A stretch of DNA of 29,606 bases, from the IMG/VR virus record IMGVR_UViG_3300024356_000028, positions 1 to 29,606 of that record. One strand, given 5' to 3'. This document shows positions 18,871 through 26,955 of this stretch, one piece after another. The DNA comes from a virus. Under the pieces are notes generated by a model. That model saw only the letters and a program-made list of their open reading frames with translations, was not told where the DNA came from and made no database searches. The first letter of the stretch is position 1; every line of letters starts with the position of its first letter. The position numbers were made by a program, and so were the translations under genes.

Positions 18871-21800
18871 TTATGTTGAACTTACAATACTATTAACACT
18901 GGCTCTTACCTCTGCTGCTGTAATAGCCGATACAATTTCAATATCGTCGACGGTTGCGCCGCTGACAAATATTTCGCTGCTCTTACTTTGAATTTCAAAC
19001 AAGCTGCCAAATTCTTGGCTAGGCTGTCTTGGTAATATTACCATGTTACTTACATCAGGTGATACGCTGTTTATAACATAAGTGATCATTTCACTAAGAT
19101 AAAACTTATCACCGAAATCCCAATTGTTTACGTCAAAGAATTCATTAATAGCATTAATAATTCTAACCTTAAGATCGTTGTCGTTTATATTCTTAGTAGG
19201 ATTTTTAACTACCTTAAATGATGCTTGAAGTTTTTCGTCTGCTTTAGATCCAAACAAAACTTTATATTCTACCGGATGATAAATGATTTCATCGCTGATG
19301 GATTTAATATTATCTAGTTTTAGACCGAAGCTTATTCTTAAACTATCGCTATTCGGTGGTTCTGGTTTATTAGCAGCGCCAGCCAAATAATTTCTAAACG
19401 ATGTATTATAACTTCTTGTCAACAAATAAACATCAACAATATTGCTGGCGCTTGGGTCTATTCTTCTATTGATGCTGGCGTTGTGAATATACTGAAACTT
19501 AATATCAGATCTACCAAAAACTCCTCTATAAGAATTTTCTAAATCTAAAGTATTTGTAGTTTTATTAACACGCTTCACACGATTTTCATTTACATCATAG
19601 AAATAAATTAACTGACCGTCTTCAAAGTTGTTGATGTTGATCAATGATTCTTTCTGATATACTAATATTGTATCATTTGAATTATCGATTAATGTTCTAG
19701 TCACATATCCGTTGTCATCAACAATCTCTTGGAAGAAAATGTAACTTAATTGACTGTCTTCTCCCACGACATCTTCAAACGCATCTGGGTTATCGATAGC
19801 GCCATCATCGTCGGTATCTTTGAAGGCTAATTTAATTTCCTGAATACTTTCATATCCATCGTCAAACTTAATAGTATCTGCGATTTCGAAATCGATATCA
19901 GATATCAATGGGGTGATTCTATCTTTAGCTGTGTTTATTCCTAGTATGCTTACAGTATCTTTAACAACTTTGCCTAGGCGATCATTATAGTCTTTTTCGT
20001 TGGCATCGAAATAGAATCTGTTTTGTTGGATGCTACCAAATATATAATTCAATCCTCTGATTCTTATATTGTATCTGTCTGCTTCTTTTACAAAAGCGAT
20101 AATCCAAGAACTATCAAGAGCCGCATTTGTTGTATCTCCAGATTTACCTAAATTAAAATCACTTAATAAATCTAAGTTTGTAGCTGTGATAATTTTCCAT
20201 GTTTGTTCTGATACACTATATCGCAAACCAAAATTTAAATCTTGAGATATTTGATTTACCATTTCAGTTTCAATAGCTGTAGATAAATCATTTACAAACT
20301 TTGGAACTACTCTAGTAGCAATCGCATATCTGTCTGTTGCTACATCCATTGGAATATTTTCGCTCAAAGTAACAGGGCCTAGACCAGACGGTAATGTTCC
20401 TCTACCAGCGTTGGTTCCGTCTCCCACTACCTTAACTACTTTGGCCCAAATATATTTTAGCTGGTCCGGGTCGCTAGAATCAGCGGCTACAATTTTGTTT
20501 TTCTTAAATGCAAAACCCGTAGGAGGAACAAATTTAATTAAAGATCCAGCTGTTACATATTTTAAACTGTTAGTAGCATAAGATCCAACTTTAGATAAAA
20601 AAGTTCCGTTCTTAAAATATCCGGTCGACTGACTCACATCTGAAGTAATGGTCTTCCATTCAATCGTTTCTCCCGATGTGAACAGAATCTTATCAAATTT
20701 TGTAAGATAAAAATTGAATGTATCATCGTTTGAAAACTGAGGTTCTACTGTTCTTCTAATAAAATTGATTGCATCGATTCTACTAGTATACTTAAAAGTT
20801 AAAACTTTTTCTGTTTCTTCTTTATAAATGTAGCCGTCGTTCGCATACACATTAACAGAACTGTAGCGTCCGGTAGCATCTATGATGTCAAAATTTCTAG
20901 AAATTCCAGAACTGGTTCTATTAACTGATTTTACTTTTAAAATATTTTGACTACTGGTCAACGGAGCAAGATTATAATCTTCTCCTGTGATCATTCTATT
21001 TTGTGTATAGAAACTAGCAGGAGCATTTGTTCTAATAGTGTCAATGCCTTCTGAAGGTGCAGATGTAGCCACAGTATATTGTAAAGCTAGGCCGATTGTA
21101 AGATTATGCTCTTCTCCTCGTTTGTTGGTGTAAGGAATAGTGATATTAATTCCTCTCATCTCGTTAGGAGATATAGTATAAGACAAACCGTTGCTTGTTC
21201 TATAATATACTCTAAAACTTCCTTGAGGAAGATTACCATAAATTCCGTCAGCAAACACTAATTCAACTCTGTCTTTGTCTTTGGTAACTACAGAATAAAT
21301 GTTTCTTATGTTTTGAGAAATACTATTATAAACAATATTATTTCCTACTAGATTAGCTACCTGAGTCCATTGGTCGAGTTGAATCCCGCCCGCGCTTAGA
21401 CCAAACAACCAAACATCATCATTGTTAATTCCGGTAGCGTCTACTGCTACAGTTTCGTTAGTAGTTGGAACGTCTATAGAAAAATCTGCAAGTTCTAAAC
21501 TACCTTGTTTGAACATCATATAAAAACCAGTGTTTGCGCTTCCTGGTCCAGAACCATCATTTCTATAAATGAATCCTATTTGATTGCCAGGAACTGGTGG
21601 TTCTTCATAGGGAGACTCTGCTCCCTTGAATGCTGTTGACACTATTTCAAAAGCCATTCCTCTAGCGGCTACAGTCTTGCTAAAAGAGTAGATAGGAACG
21701 TCTGCAGAAATAGTTCTAAATCTATATTGTTCTGTTTGTATTCCTTGAATTACAGCAGATCCCTGGCTTCGACCAAATTCTGTATTATCTGCCATTGCAG

Positions 21801-22284
21801 AATTTAACACTGAAATAAATTGTTCTAACCAGTTAGTATTTGTAGGATCATTCCAACTAATAATTTGTTGTGCTAGATTTTTTCCGTTACTATCAAACAC
21901 TTCCTCTGTTGTAGTAACTGTTGTAAATTTTAAAAGACCTTGTGCCGAAACATTGCGTTTAGCATTATAACTCAACATCTTCGCTAAACGAATAACACTT
22001 TCTTTAGTTTCAGCTAGTTCAATGAAATTCTCTCTGCTGGCTAAATCTATCCGAAAAGCCAGACTTTGTCCTAGAAATGCAACTGCATCAATGAGAGCCA
22101 TGTATTCGCTGCTCTCAATATAATCGTTAAAATCTTCTGGATAATTTTCACGCAGATAGGTAATAATAACTCTGCGTAAGTTTTCAAAATCGTAAGATTT
22201 GAAATCAGCATTTTTAAATGTCTGATAGATTCTAGTCCAATCTTGATTTAGAATTAAATTATTTTGTCTAGATGTTGTTGTCAT
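18871..22284 (-). CDS. 6: Baseplate wedge subunit gp6 (1137 aa)
   Basis: Homologue of T4 gp6, the wedge protein that dimerises to form the inner ring of the baseplate and is related to Baseplate_J proteins. The N-terminal part has the family layout: DFKSYDFENLRRVIITYLRE, then YIESSEYMALIDAVAFLGQS and a helical RENFIELAETKESVIRLAKM, comparable to the DYDFEGSRLNVLCDLLAYN region of T4 gp6. The C-terminal part has a J-like end with INEFFDVNNWDFGDKFYLSE and SVSPDVSNMVIL. At 1137 residues it is far longer than T4 gp6 (660 aa), as I recall for marine relatives. ATG 22284 has AGGA upstream and lies 42 bases after the gp25 stop, the widest gap within the block. It ends 1 base before the giant gene. 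Confidence 0.88.
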   Translation of the reverse strand: MTTTSRQNNLILNQDWTRIYQTFKNADFKSYDFENLRRVIITYLRENYPEDFNDYIESSEYMALIDAVAFLGQSLAFRIDLASRENFIELAETKESVIRLAKMLSYNAKRNVSAQGLLKFTTVTTTEEVFDSNGKNLAQQIISWNDPTNTNWLEQFISVLNSAMADNTEFGRSQGSAVIQGIQTEQYRFRTISADVPIYSFSKTVAARGMAFEIVSTAFKGAESPYEEPPVPGNQIGFIYRNDGSGPGSANTGFYMMFKQGSLELADFSIDVPTTNETVAVDATGINNDDVWLFGLSAGGIQLDQWTQVANLVGNNIVYNSISQNIRNIYSVVTKDKDRVELVFADGIYGNLPQGSFRVYYRTSNGLSYTISPNEMRGINITIPYTNKRGEEHNLTIGLALQYTVATSAPSEGIDTIRTNAPASFYTQNRMITGEDYNLAPLTSSQNILKVKSVNRTSSGISRNFDIIDATGRYSSVNVYANDGYIYKEETEKVLTFKYTSRIDAINFIRRTVEPQFSNDDTFNFYLTKFDKILFTSGETIEWKTITSDVSQSTGYFKNGTFLSKVGSYATNSLKYVTAGSLIKFVPPTGFAFKKNKIVAADSSDPDQLKYIWAKVVKVVGDGTNAGRGTLPSGLGPVTLSENIPMDVATDRYAIATRVVPKFVNDLSTAIETEMVNQISQDLNFGLRYSVSEQTWKIITATNLDLLSDFNLGKSGDTTNAALDSSWIIAFVKEADRYNIRIRGLNYIFGSIQQNRFYFDANEKDYNDRLGKVVKDTVSILGINTAKDRITPLISDIDFEIADTIKFDDGYESIQEIKLAFKDTDDDGAIDNPDAFEDVVGEDSQLSYIFFQEIVDDNGYVTRTLIDNSNDTILVYQKESLININNFEDGQLIYFYDVNENRVKRVNKTTNTLDLENSYRGVFGRSDIKFQYIHNASINRRIDPSASNIVDVYLLTRSYNTSFRNYLAGAANKPEPPNSDSLRISFGLKLDNIKSISDEIIYHPVEYKVLFGSKADEKLQASFKVVKNPTKNINDNDLKVRIINAINEFFDVNNWDFGDKFYLSEMITYVINSVSPDVSNMVILPRQPSQEFGSLFEIQSKSSEIFVSGATVDDIEIVSAITAAEVRASVNSIVSST

Positions 22285-22302
22285 TTTTTCGGTCCTATCT
22301 AA

Positions 22303-22310
22303 TATTTACC
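22303..22310 (-). promoter_or_regulatory. Weak candidate late promoter upstream of gp6 (GGTAAATA)
   Basis: In the 42-base gap between gp25 and gp6 the minus strand reads GGTAAATA, matching six of eight positions of the T4 late octamer TATAAATA. The position, about 20 bases before the gp6 ATG and upstream of an AGGA, suits a promoter for gp6 and the giant gene. The mismatch leaves it uncertain. Confidence 0.3.
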
Positions 22311-22326
22311 AAACAAAATAATATGG

Positions 22327-22767
22327 TCAGTTAATAATACTGTTGTTCTTATCAAAGTTAAATGTCATTCTTTCGTTGATGTTAAATGGAATATAGGTAA
22401 TATCTGCCTGTATTCTAATACCTTGATCTGTGCTATCTATCTGTATTTCGTTAACTGAAATTCTCGGGTCGTAGTTTATAATTTCTTCAACATCTTTTGA
22501 AATGATATTTTTAACTTCTTCTGTGAAAGGCTCAAAAAGAATGTCCCAGATCACTGTGCCAAATTCTGGATTTTCTAATTTTTCTCCCTTGCGGATATAG
22601 AAGTGATTTATAAGGTCTTGCTTAACAAGATCAACATCGAATAATTTATAGTTTCGTTTACTTTCTAAAGAATTGAATCCCTTATAGGCAAAACTGGTGT
22701 TGCCTTGTGTTCCTATACTAGCTGTATTAGTTGCTACAGTTTTTTGATTATAAAGTTTATTTGCCAT
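22327..22767 (-). CDS. 25: Baseplate wedge subunit gp25 (146 aa)
   Basis: Homologue of T4 gp25, a small wedge protein of the baseplate core, also conserved as TssE in type VI secretion. After about 35 residues of N-terminal tail, the core shows the family pattern: DLINHFYIRKGEKLENPEFG (an initial helix, then the RKG...PEFG loop), WDILFEPFTEEV, a long helix, and YDPRISVNEIQI. The last stands at the conserved E-P-R core motif, with Asp in place of Glu. The C-terminal strands ADITYIPFNINERMTFNF complete the small fold. T4 gp25 is 132 aa, so length is normal. ATG 22767 follows the gp5 stop by 2 bases with a purine-rich GGGAAG upstream. The order 5-25-6 links spike and wedge genes in one unit. Confidence 0.93.
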   Translation of the reverse strand: MANKLYNQKTVATNTASIGTQGNTSFAYKGFNSLESKRNYKLFDVDLVKQDLINHFYIRKGEKLENPEFGTVIWDILFEPFTEEVKNIISKDVEEIINYDPRISVNEIQIDSTDQGIRIQADITYIPFNINERMTFNFDKNNSIIN

Positions 22768-22769
22768 GA

Positions 22770-24344
22770 TTATACTTCCCTATCTGTGTTAGAAGGTGTT
22801 AATTGTTCTGGTGCTTGGTTTTCGTGCAGAGGCCAAGGCTCATGCATAGGAACACGTTTCATAATGCTACTAATATTTTCTGAAATGTATCTTTTATCCC
22901 ATCCTGCATCAACACTTGTCGAAATATTATCGTGTGTTGGTATAGGTTCAATTGGCGTGGCCGCAGCAGCGGTAACTGCTGGAAAACTGTTTAAGTCAAT
23001 TCTAGCGCCACTCTGCGTGATATTCCCGCCGCTCTTGATATCTGTAGTTCCACTGGCTGTAAATTTGCTGGCAGCGCCTACACGAAGATCAAAATTAGCA
23101 CCTACTGTGATTTTAGTGTCTCCAACAGCTACATGCTCGTATACACCGCCTACTGAGATTTTGCCATCTTGGCCGACTAGCACTTCCCAATTTTGTGCCA
23201 TTTCCATTCTTGTGCGACCACCGATAGCTTTCATATTGATATTTCGACCAGCTTCTAAATTAATATCTCTGTCAGCTCGAATGTTTAAATCATTTTCTGT
23301 GTGAACACTAACACTATCTTTGGCATAGATATCTATTTTGCCGTTGCTAGTTAATTCTATCCACGTAGTTCCTCTAGCATTGCCGATATAAATCAAATCT
23401 TCAGAATTATGTAAAAGTATCTGATGACCCGTCCTTGTGCGTAATCTTAAACATTCGCCATAGGGAATTGTAGGATCACCTTTTTCACCGGCTAATACAT
23501 CTGCATACTCTACCGGTCCTTCTTTAGCAGATTTTTTTCTTTGATAGCGTTCATCGCCATCGTCCATAACAAATTGTGTTCCACCTAATCGACTAACCGG
23601 AACCGTTGTTTGTGTAAGGTCTTCTTGTTTACCTATTAGAGATTTTTTTGCTCCGGGCCTTTTGTCTAATGGTCCAGGAGTGCTAATACCGTATACTGCA
23701 CTTGGCGCTTCTCGTCTTGCAGAACTTGTTACTACGCCTCTAGTGTCGTCTTCTAATAATCCTTGTTCTAAAAATCTATCAGCTATAGGATGAACAACTT
23801 TTTTTATTTTGTCTGGATCAATGGTCTGGGTCTTAGTATTAAGTTTTTTATTGATCTCTGCCACAGGCAGCGGTTGTTTTGTTCCGTATTTTTTCTTATC
23901 ATCCGAATCCATGTCTACTTCAGTAGACCCTGCTATTGCAGGCACCATATTATTAATAAACTTTCCAGGAACACAGCCCATCCAATAACCTTGGCTAGGG
24001 TCTCCGTTAACAAAAAATACTAAAACGTTAACACCAATATCAGGCGGAACAAACCACATACCATAACTCTTTTGTGTGTCGTTATATCCATCTATGGTTT
24101 TTTTAGAAGCATCGTTCTGCCCCATGAACTCAAAAGCAGTATAGCCGAAAAACGGCATTGCACATCGGACCACGTAACTTTGATTGTCGTCACCTACGGT
24201 ATTGCCCTGCTCTCTTAGTAATGTTACTTCTAGACTGCCCATAAGACTAGGGTCTAGATGTCCCACGATCCTAGCTAGATAAGGACCATTTTCTAAACTT
24301 GCGCCTTCTCTTGCCGAATACGATGATCGTTTTTCTTGTGCCAT
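22770..24344 (-). CDS. 5: Baseplate spike protein gp5 without lysozyme domain (524 aa)
   Basis: Central membrane-puncturing spike. Residues about 15-135 form the gp5/VgrG OB-fold (GPYLARIVGHLDPSLMGSLE, GMWFVPPDIGVNVLVFF, GDPSQGYWMG). Residues about 140-290 are a hydrophilic linker rich in Lys, Asp and Thr, where T4 gp5 carries its lysozyme; no lysozyme motif is seen. Residues about 295-460 show short alternating units (TWIELTSNGKIDIYAKDSVS, NDLNIRADRDINLEAGRNIN) of the triple-stranded beta-helix needle. The C-terminal tail has RVPMHEPWPLHEN near 496-514. The start ATG overlaps the stop of the 769-aa gene by one base (TAATG), indicating translational coupling. Spike identity is firm; loss of enzymatic function is inferred from the missing domain. 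Confidence 0.9.
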   Translation of the reverse strand: MAQEKRSSYSAREGASLENGPYLARIVGHLDPSLMGSLEVTLLREQGNTVGDDNQSYVVRCAMPFFGYTAFEFMGQNDASKKTIDGYNDTQKSYGMWFVPPDIGVNVLVFFVNGDPSQGYWMGCVPGKFINNMVPAIAGSTEVDMDSDDKKKYGTKQPLPVAEINKKLNTKTQTIDPDKIKKVVHPIADRFLEQGLLEDDTRGVVTSSARREAPSAVYGISTPGPLDKRPGAKKSLIGKQEDLTQTTVPVSRLGGTQFVMDDGDERYQRKKSAKEGPVEYADVLAGEKGDPTIPYGECLRLRTRTGHQILLHNSEDLIYIGNARGTTWIELTSNGKIDIYAKDSVSVHTENDLNIRADRDINLEAGRNINMKAIGGRTRMEMAQNWEVLVGQDGKISVGGVYEHVAVGDTKITVGANFDLRVGAASKFTASGTTDIKSGGNITQSGARIDLNSFPAVTAAAATPIEPIPTHDNISTSVDAGWDKRYISENISSIMKRVPMHEPWPLHENQAPEQLTPSNTDREV

Positions 24345-26653
24345 TATTCGCCTTCGCCTCCGTATATCGGTTCTTGAGCCGGAGTGCTTTTATCTTTAAC
24401 TTCGCCTGCAACAGTAGTAGCCATAGATTTAAGTTTGTCGATAACAAGATTACCGATAGCATTAGGATTCTGTTTGCCGTAATCTTGACTCTGTCCAGGT
24501 TGTCTAACACATTTAAGTTTTTGTTTAAAGATACCGTCTGTAAATGTATTGTCACATTTTGTTACACGATAAATTCCACTAAACGGACTTTCTCCTCCGT
24601 CTTTTGGCCATTGATATAAACCAGTAACTTCATCTAGGTCTGAAGGGGTTCTAAATGTCAAATAAACAAACACATTTCCTCCTTCATAATTCATTGTTCC
24701 GTCCTCAGTTAATAATTTACTTTTATTACTTTGTCTAGCAAAATAATTTGATATGCCGCTGTCAATTAGCCAGTAAGGATCTCCCATAATTTCTAGATCA
24801 ACGTTTACTAAATCGCCACTACCTGCAGTAATAAATGATTTATGAAAAGCTTCAGCTACTTTTTGTTCTGTGTCTTTATCTGAATTTCCGCCCGCAATAT
24901 TGCTCAGTGTAGCTGGATCTTTTTTAACTCTTGCTCGACCCATAGTAGCCTGTTGCGCGGTGGGTGCCGCACCTTCTGTGGTCTTTGCACCTTTTACAGT
25001 ATCAGTGGCTACACCTTTTTGGTCTTGATTAGATACTGAGCCGCTCTTCTGTTCAGAGCTGGTATTTTTACCTGTAAAAAATAAATTGTTAATTTGAATA
25101 TCAAATTTTAAAACATCTACGTTTTGTCCTGTATAGATATAATTGTATTGTTTACAGATTTGTTTTTTAAGTTCATCGTAACCAATTGGTGCTGCGGTCG
25201 GAGGACTAAAAATAGTATGATGGACCATGTAAGGAACAACACGGAAAATAAATTTCTGTGCATATTCTCCGATCAACGGATCTAGATCTAATAATTGAAC
25301 CTGGACATCAATTCTCCACCACTTGATAAATCCTTCCGGAGTTAAATTTTTTGGATCGATGGCTTTTTTAGCGTAAACAGAATTCAATATCACTTGGTTA
25401 ATAATCGACGTTATACTTTGTTTTTGTGTGAATTGAAAAACTCTAGTTTTAGGATTGATCTGCATCCTATCTCTAGACACAACACCCGTCTTAGGATCAA
25501 CTTTATCACCGTATCGAGCGAACGGATAATTACCGCCAGACTTCTGATCAAAACCAAAATCACTTGCACCTATATCGTTAGATCCAAAATCTAAGGACAC
25601 CGCTACATTTTTACCTGCAACAGTTACCCTATCTTTGGCGTTAGGATCAAGCGTGGCTTTTCTTTCAGTTCCAGGAATAGGTGATGCGTTTAAAAATTCA
25701 TCTGATTTTTCCGGAAATTCAATAACATAAACATCTTTTATTTTGATCTGTTTTTCGTCAAGATATTTTTGTTCAAGATCGTTTAGATATGCACAAAGAC
25801 TTTTTTCTCCTGAAACTAAAACATCTTTCACTGTGCCGGCATCTGGTCCTGTTTCAGAGCAGGCAATTTTTACATCTGTGTAAACAATGTTAGTGATATC
25901 TGAAAAACCTTTATGGCTCATCGGCACAGCGTCTACCTTATAAACACTGCCGTTTTCGTTTACTGAGAATGTTACTTTGGTTAGAGCCACTGTCCAAAAT
26001 TTAGGCTTAATCGAAGTCATTATTCGACCATCTTCGTCATAACCCATAAAGTCTAAACGGAGAACAAAAGGACAATTATTTAGATAGTTATTATAGCCTG
26101 CTTTAATCGCAGCATTCTGCATACTCTGTAATAATAGACCCATGCTGTGAGGTTCTACTATATCAAATGAAAATTTGAAAGCGTTTGAATTACCTGTCTT
26201 AACTGTTCCAGATATCGCAGTCTCCATAACAAAATTATTGATAAAATATTCCGGAGCACCGTGAACTGTATTAACTCGTTGACTGTCAAATCTTCCTCCG
26301 CTGGCAAAAACAATATGTTTTAGTGCTGCTGGGTTTCCTCTGTAACTTGCTGGATTATTATATTGTTTAGGCTCTAAACAGGCAAAGGTCCATATTGGAG
26401 TATAGTGAGCAAAATTTTCTAAAGGATTAGGAACTATGTTTTGAGGTGTGGTATTGATCTGATTGAACAACCCTGCGTCGGCAAGGATTGACGATATACC
26501 ACCTTTAAGAGCATCAGTCGCTTTGCTGGTAGTTAGTCCTGTAACTACAGAAGCATAACCTTTAGTTATAGAACCAGCACCCGGACTTGCTAGTATACCG
26601 CTACCGTCTGGTTTTATAAGATTAGCTATAGACTTTCCAAGATCTCTAATCAC
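24344..26653 (-). CDS. Putative baseplate hub protein (769 aa, GTG start)
   Basis: Not recognised by direct family name; probably the baseplate hub that carries the gp5 spike, the place of T4 gp27. It lies between gp53 and gp5 and overlaps the gp5 start by one base. The N-terminus (about 1-60) is Gly/Ser/Ala-rich. Residues about 75-270 are a conserved-looking beta domain (HYTPIWTFACLEPKQYNN, FVLRLDFMGYDEDG). Residues about 528-598 form a polar Thr/Lys/Ala/Gln linker. The C-terminal part ends with GIYRVTKCDNTFTDGIFKQK, resembling the closing strands of hub proteins such as gpD/gp27 relatives. The start is GTG at 26653: AGGAG stands 6 bases upstream, and the nearby ATG (in AATGTGA) is closed at once by TGA. 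Real gene: near certain. Hub role: inference from context and the C-terminal pattern. Confidence 0.8.
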   Translation of the reverse strand: MIRDLGKSIANLIKPDGSGILASPGAGSITKGYASVVTGLTTSKATDALKGGISSILADAGLFNQINTTPQNIVPNPLENFAHYTPIWTFACLEPKQYNNPASYRGNPAALKHIVFASGGRFDSQRVNTVHGAPEYFINNFVMETAISGTVKTGNSNAFKFSFDIVEPHSMGLLLQSMQNAAIKAGYNNYLNNCPFVLRLDFMGYDEDGRIMTSIKPKFWTVALTKVTFSVNENGSVYKVDAVPMSHKGFSDITNIVYTDVKIACSETGPDAGTVKDVLVSGEKSLCAYLNDLEQKYLDEKQIKIKDVYVIEFPEKSDEFLNASPIPGTERKATLDPNAKDRVTVAGKNVAVSLDFGSNDIGASDFGFDQKSGGNYPFARYGDKVDPKTGVVSRDRMQINPKTRVFQFTQKQSITSIINQVILNSVYAKKAIDPKNLTPEGFIKWWRIDVQVQLLDLDPLIGEYAQKFIFRVVPYMVHHTIFSPPTAAPIGYDELKKQICKQYNYIYTGQNVDVLKFDIQINNLFFTGKNTSSEQKSGSVSNQDQKGVATDTVKGAKTTEGAAPTAQQATMGRARVKKDPATLSNIAGGNSDKDTEQKVAEAFHKSFITAGSGDLVNVDLEIMGDPYWLIDSGISNYFARQSNKSKLLTEDGTMNYEGGNVFVYLTFRTPSDLDEVTGLYQWPKDGGESPFSGIYRVTKCDNTFTDGIFKQKLKCVRQPGQSQDYGKQNPNAIGNLVIDKLKSMATTVAGEVKDKSTPAQEPIYGGEGE

Positions 26654-26654
26654 A

Positions 26655-26954
26655 TTAGACTCCTAGAAACTTTTCTAAATTAGATTTTTTAGGAATATAG
26701 ATTACAGTTCCAGTTTCAAAATCATAGATGGGATCTTTAATTGCATCCATATTGCGTTGAACAAATACCCACCATAATTTAGGATTGCCGTATAAGTCAT
26801 AGGCTAACAAATCTGGCCTATATCTATATTGACTTTCTATAACATATCTAAAATCATCCGGCTCTGCAGGAACCGGTCTAATGTTTAATAGCTCGAGATA
26901 TAAATTATTTTGTGATGTTATTGCCCAAGGACTTGATTGAGTATACTGTGCCAT
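26655..26954 (-). CDS. 53: Baseplate wedge subunit gp53 (99 aa)
   Basis: Short homologue of T4 gp53, the wedge protein that helps join wedges around the hub. The signature is RYRPDLLAYDLYGNPKLWWV followed by DPIYDFETGTVIYIPK: tyrosine-rich start, YG-x-P-x-x-WW core and a C-terminal G-x-x-I-x-I-P strand, as in the LysM-like part of gp53 and related small baseplate proteins. At 99 aa it is about half the length of T4 gp53 (196 aa), so mainly the core is kept. ATG 26954 is preceded by AGGA and lies 1 base after the stop of the tube-cap-like gene; it ends 1 base before the hub-like gene. No membrane segment. Confidence 0.85.
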   Translation of the reverse strand: MAQYTQSSPWAITSQNNLYLELLNIRPVPAEPDDFRYVIESQYRYRPDLLAYDLYGNPKLWWVFVQRNMDAIKDPIYDFETGTVIYIPKKSNLEKFLGV

Positions 26955-26955
26955 A

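Noticed and set aside
22705-23304. Open frame of 199 codons on the plus strand opposite gp5 and gp25
   Set aside because: It runs antisense through the well-supported gp5 beta-helix and gp25 start; its product is a hydrophobic Ser/Pro/Leu mix typical of shadow frames.
22900-23450. Gp5 repeats as a possible DNA repeat array
   Set aside because: The periodicity is in the protein (beta-helix units), not in conserved DNA repeats; no direct repeat of useful length is seen.
24271-24555. Minus-strand frame of 94 codons overlapping the ends of the hub-like gene and the start of gp5
   Set aside because: It overlaps two supported genes in another frame; its Leu/Lys/Asn-rich product has no recognisable pattern.
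24299-24619. Plus-strand frame of 106 codons with apparent hydrophobic segments
   Set aside because: Antisense to the hub-like and gp5 genes; hydrophobic stretches follow from reading AT-rich coding DNA on the opposite strand.
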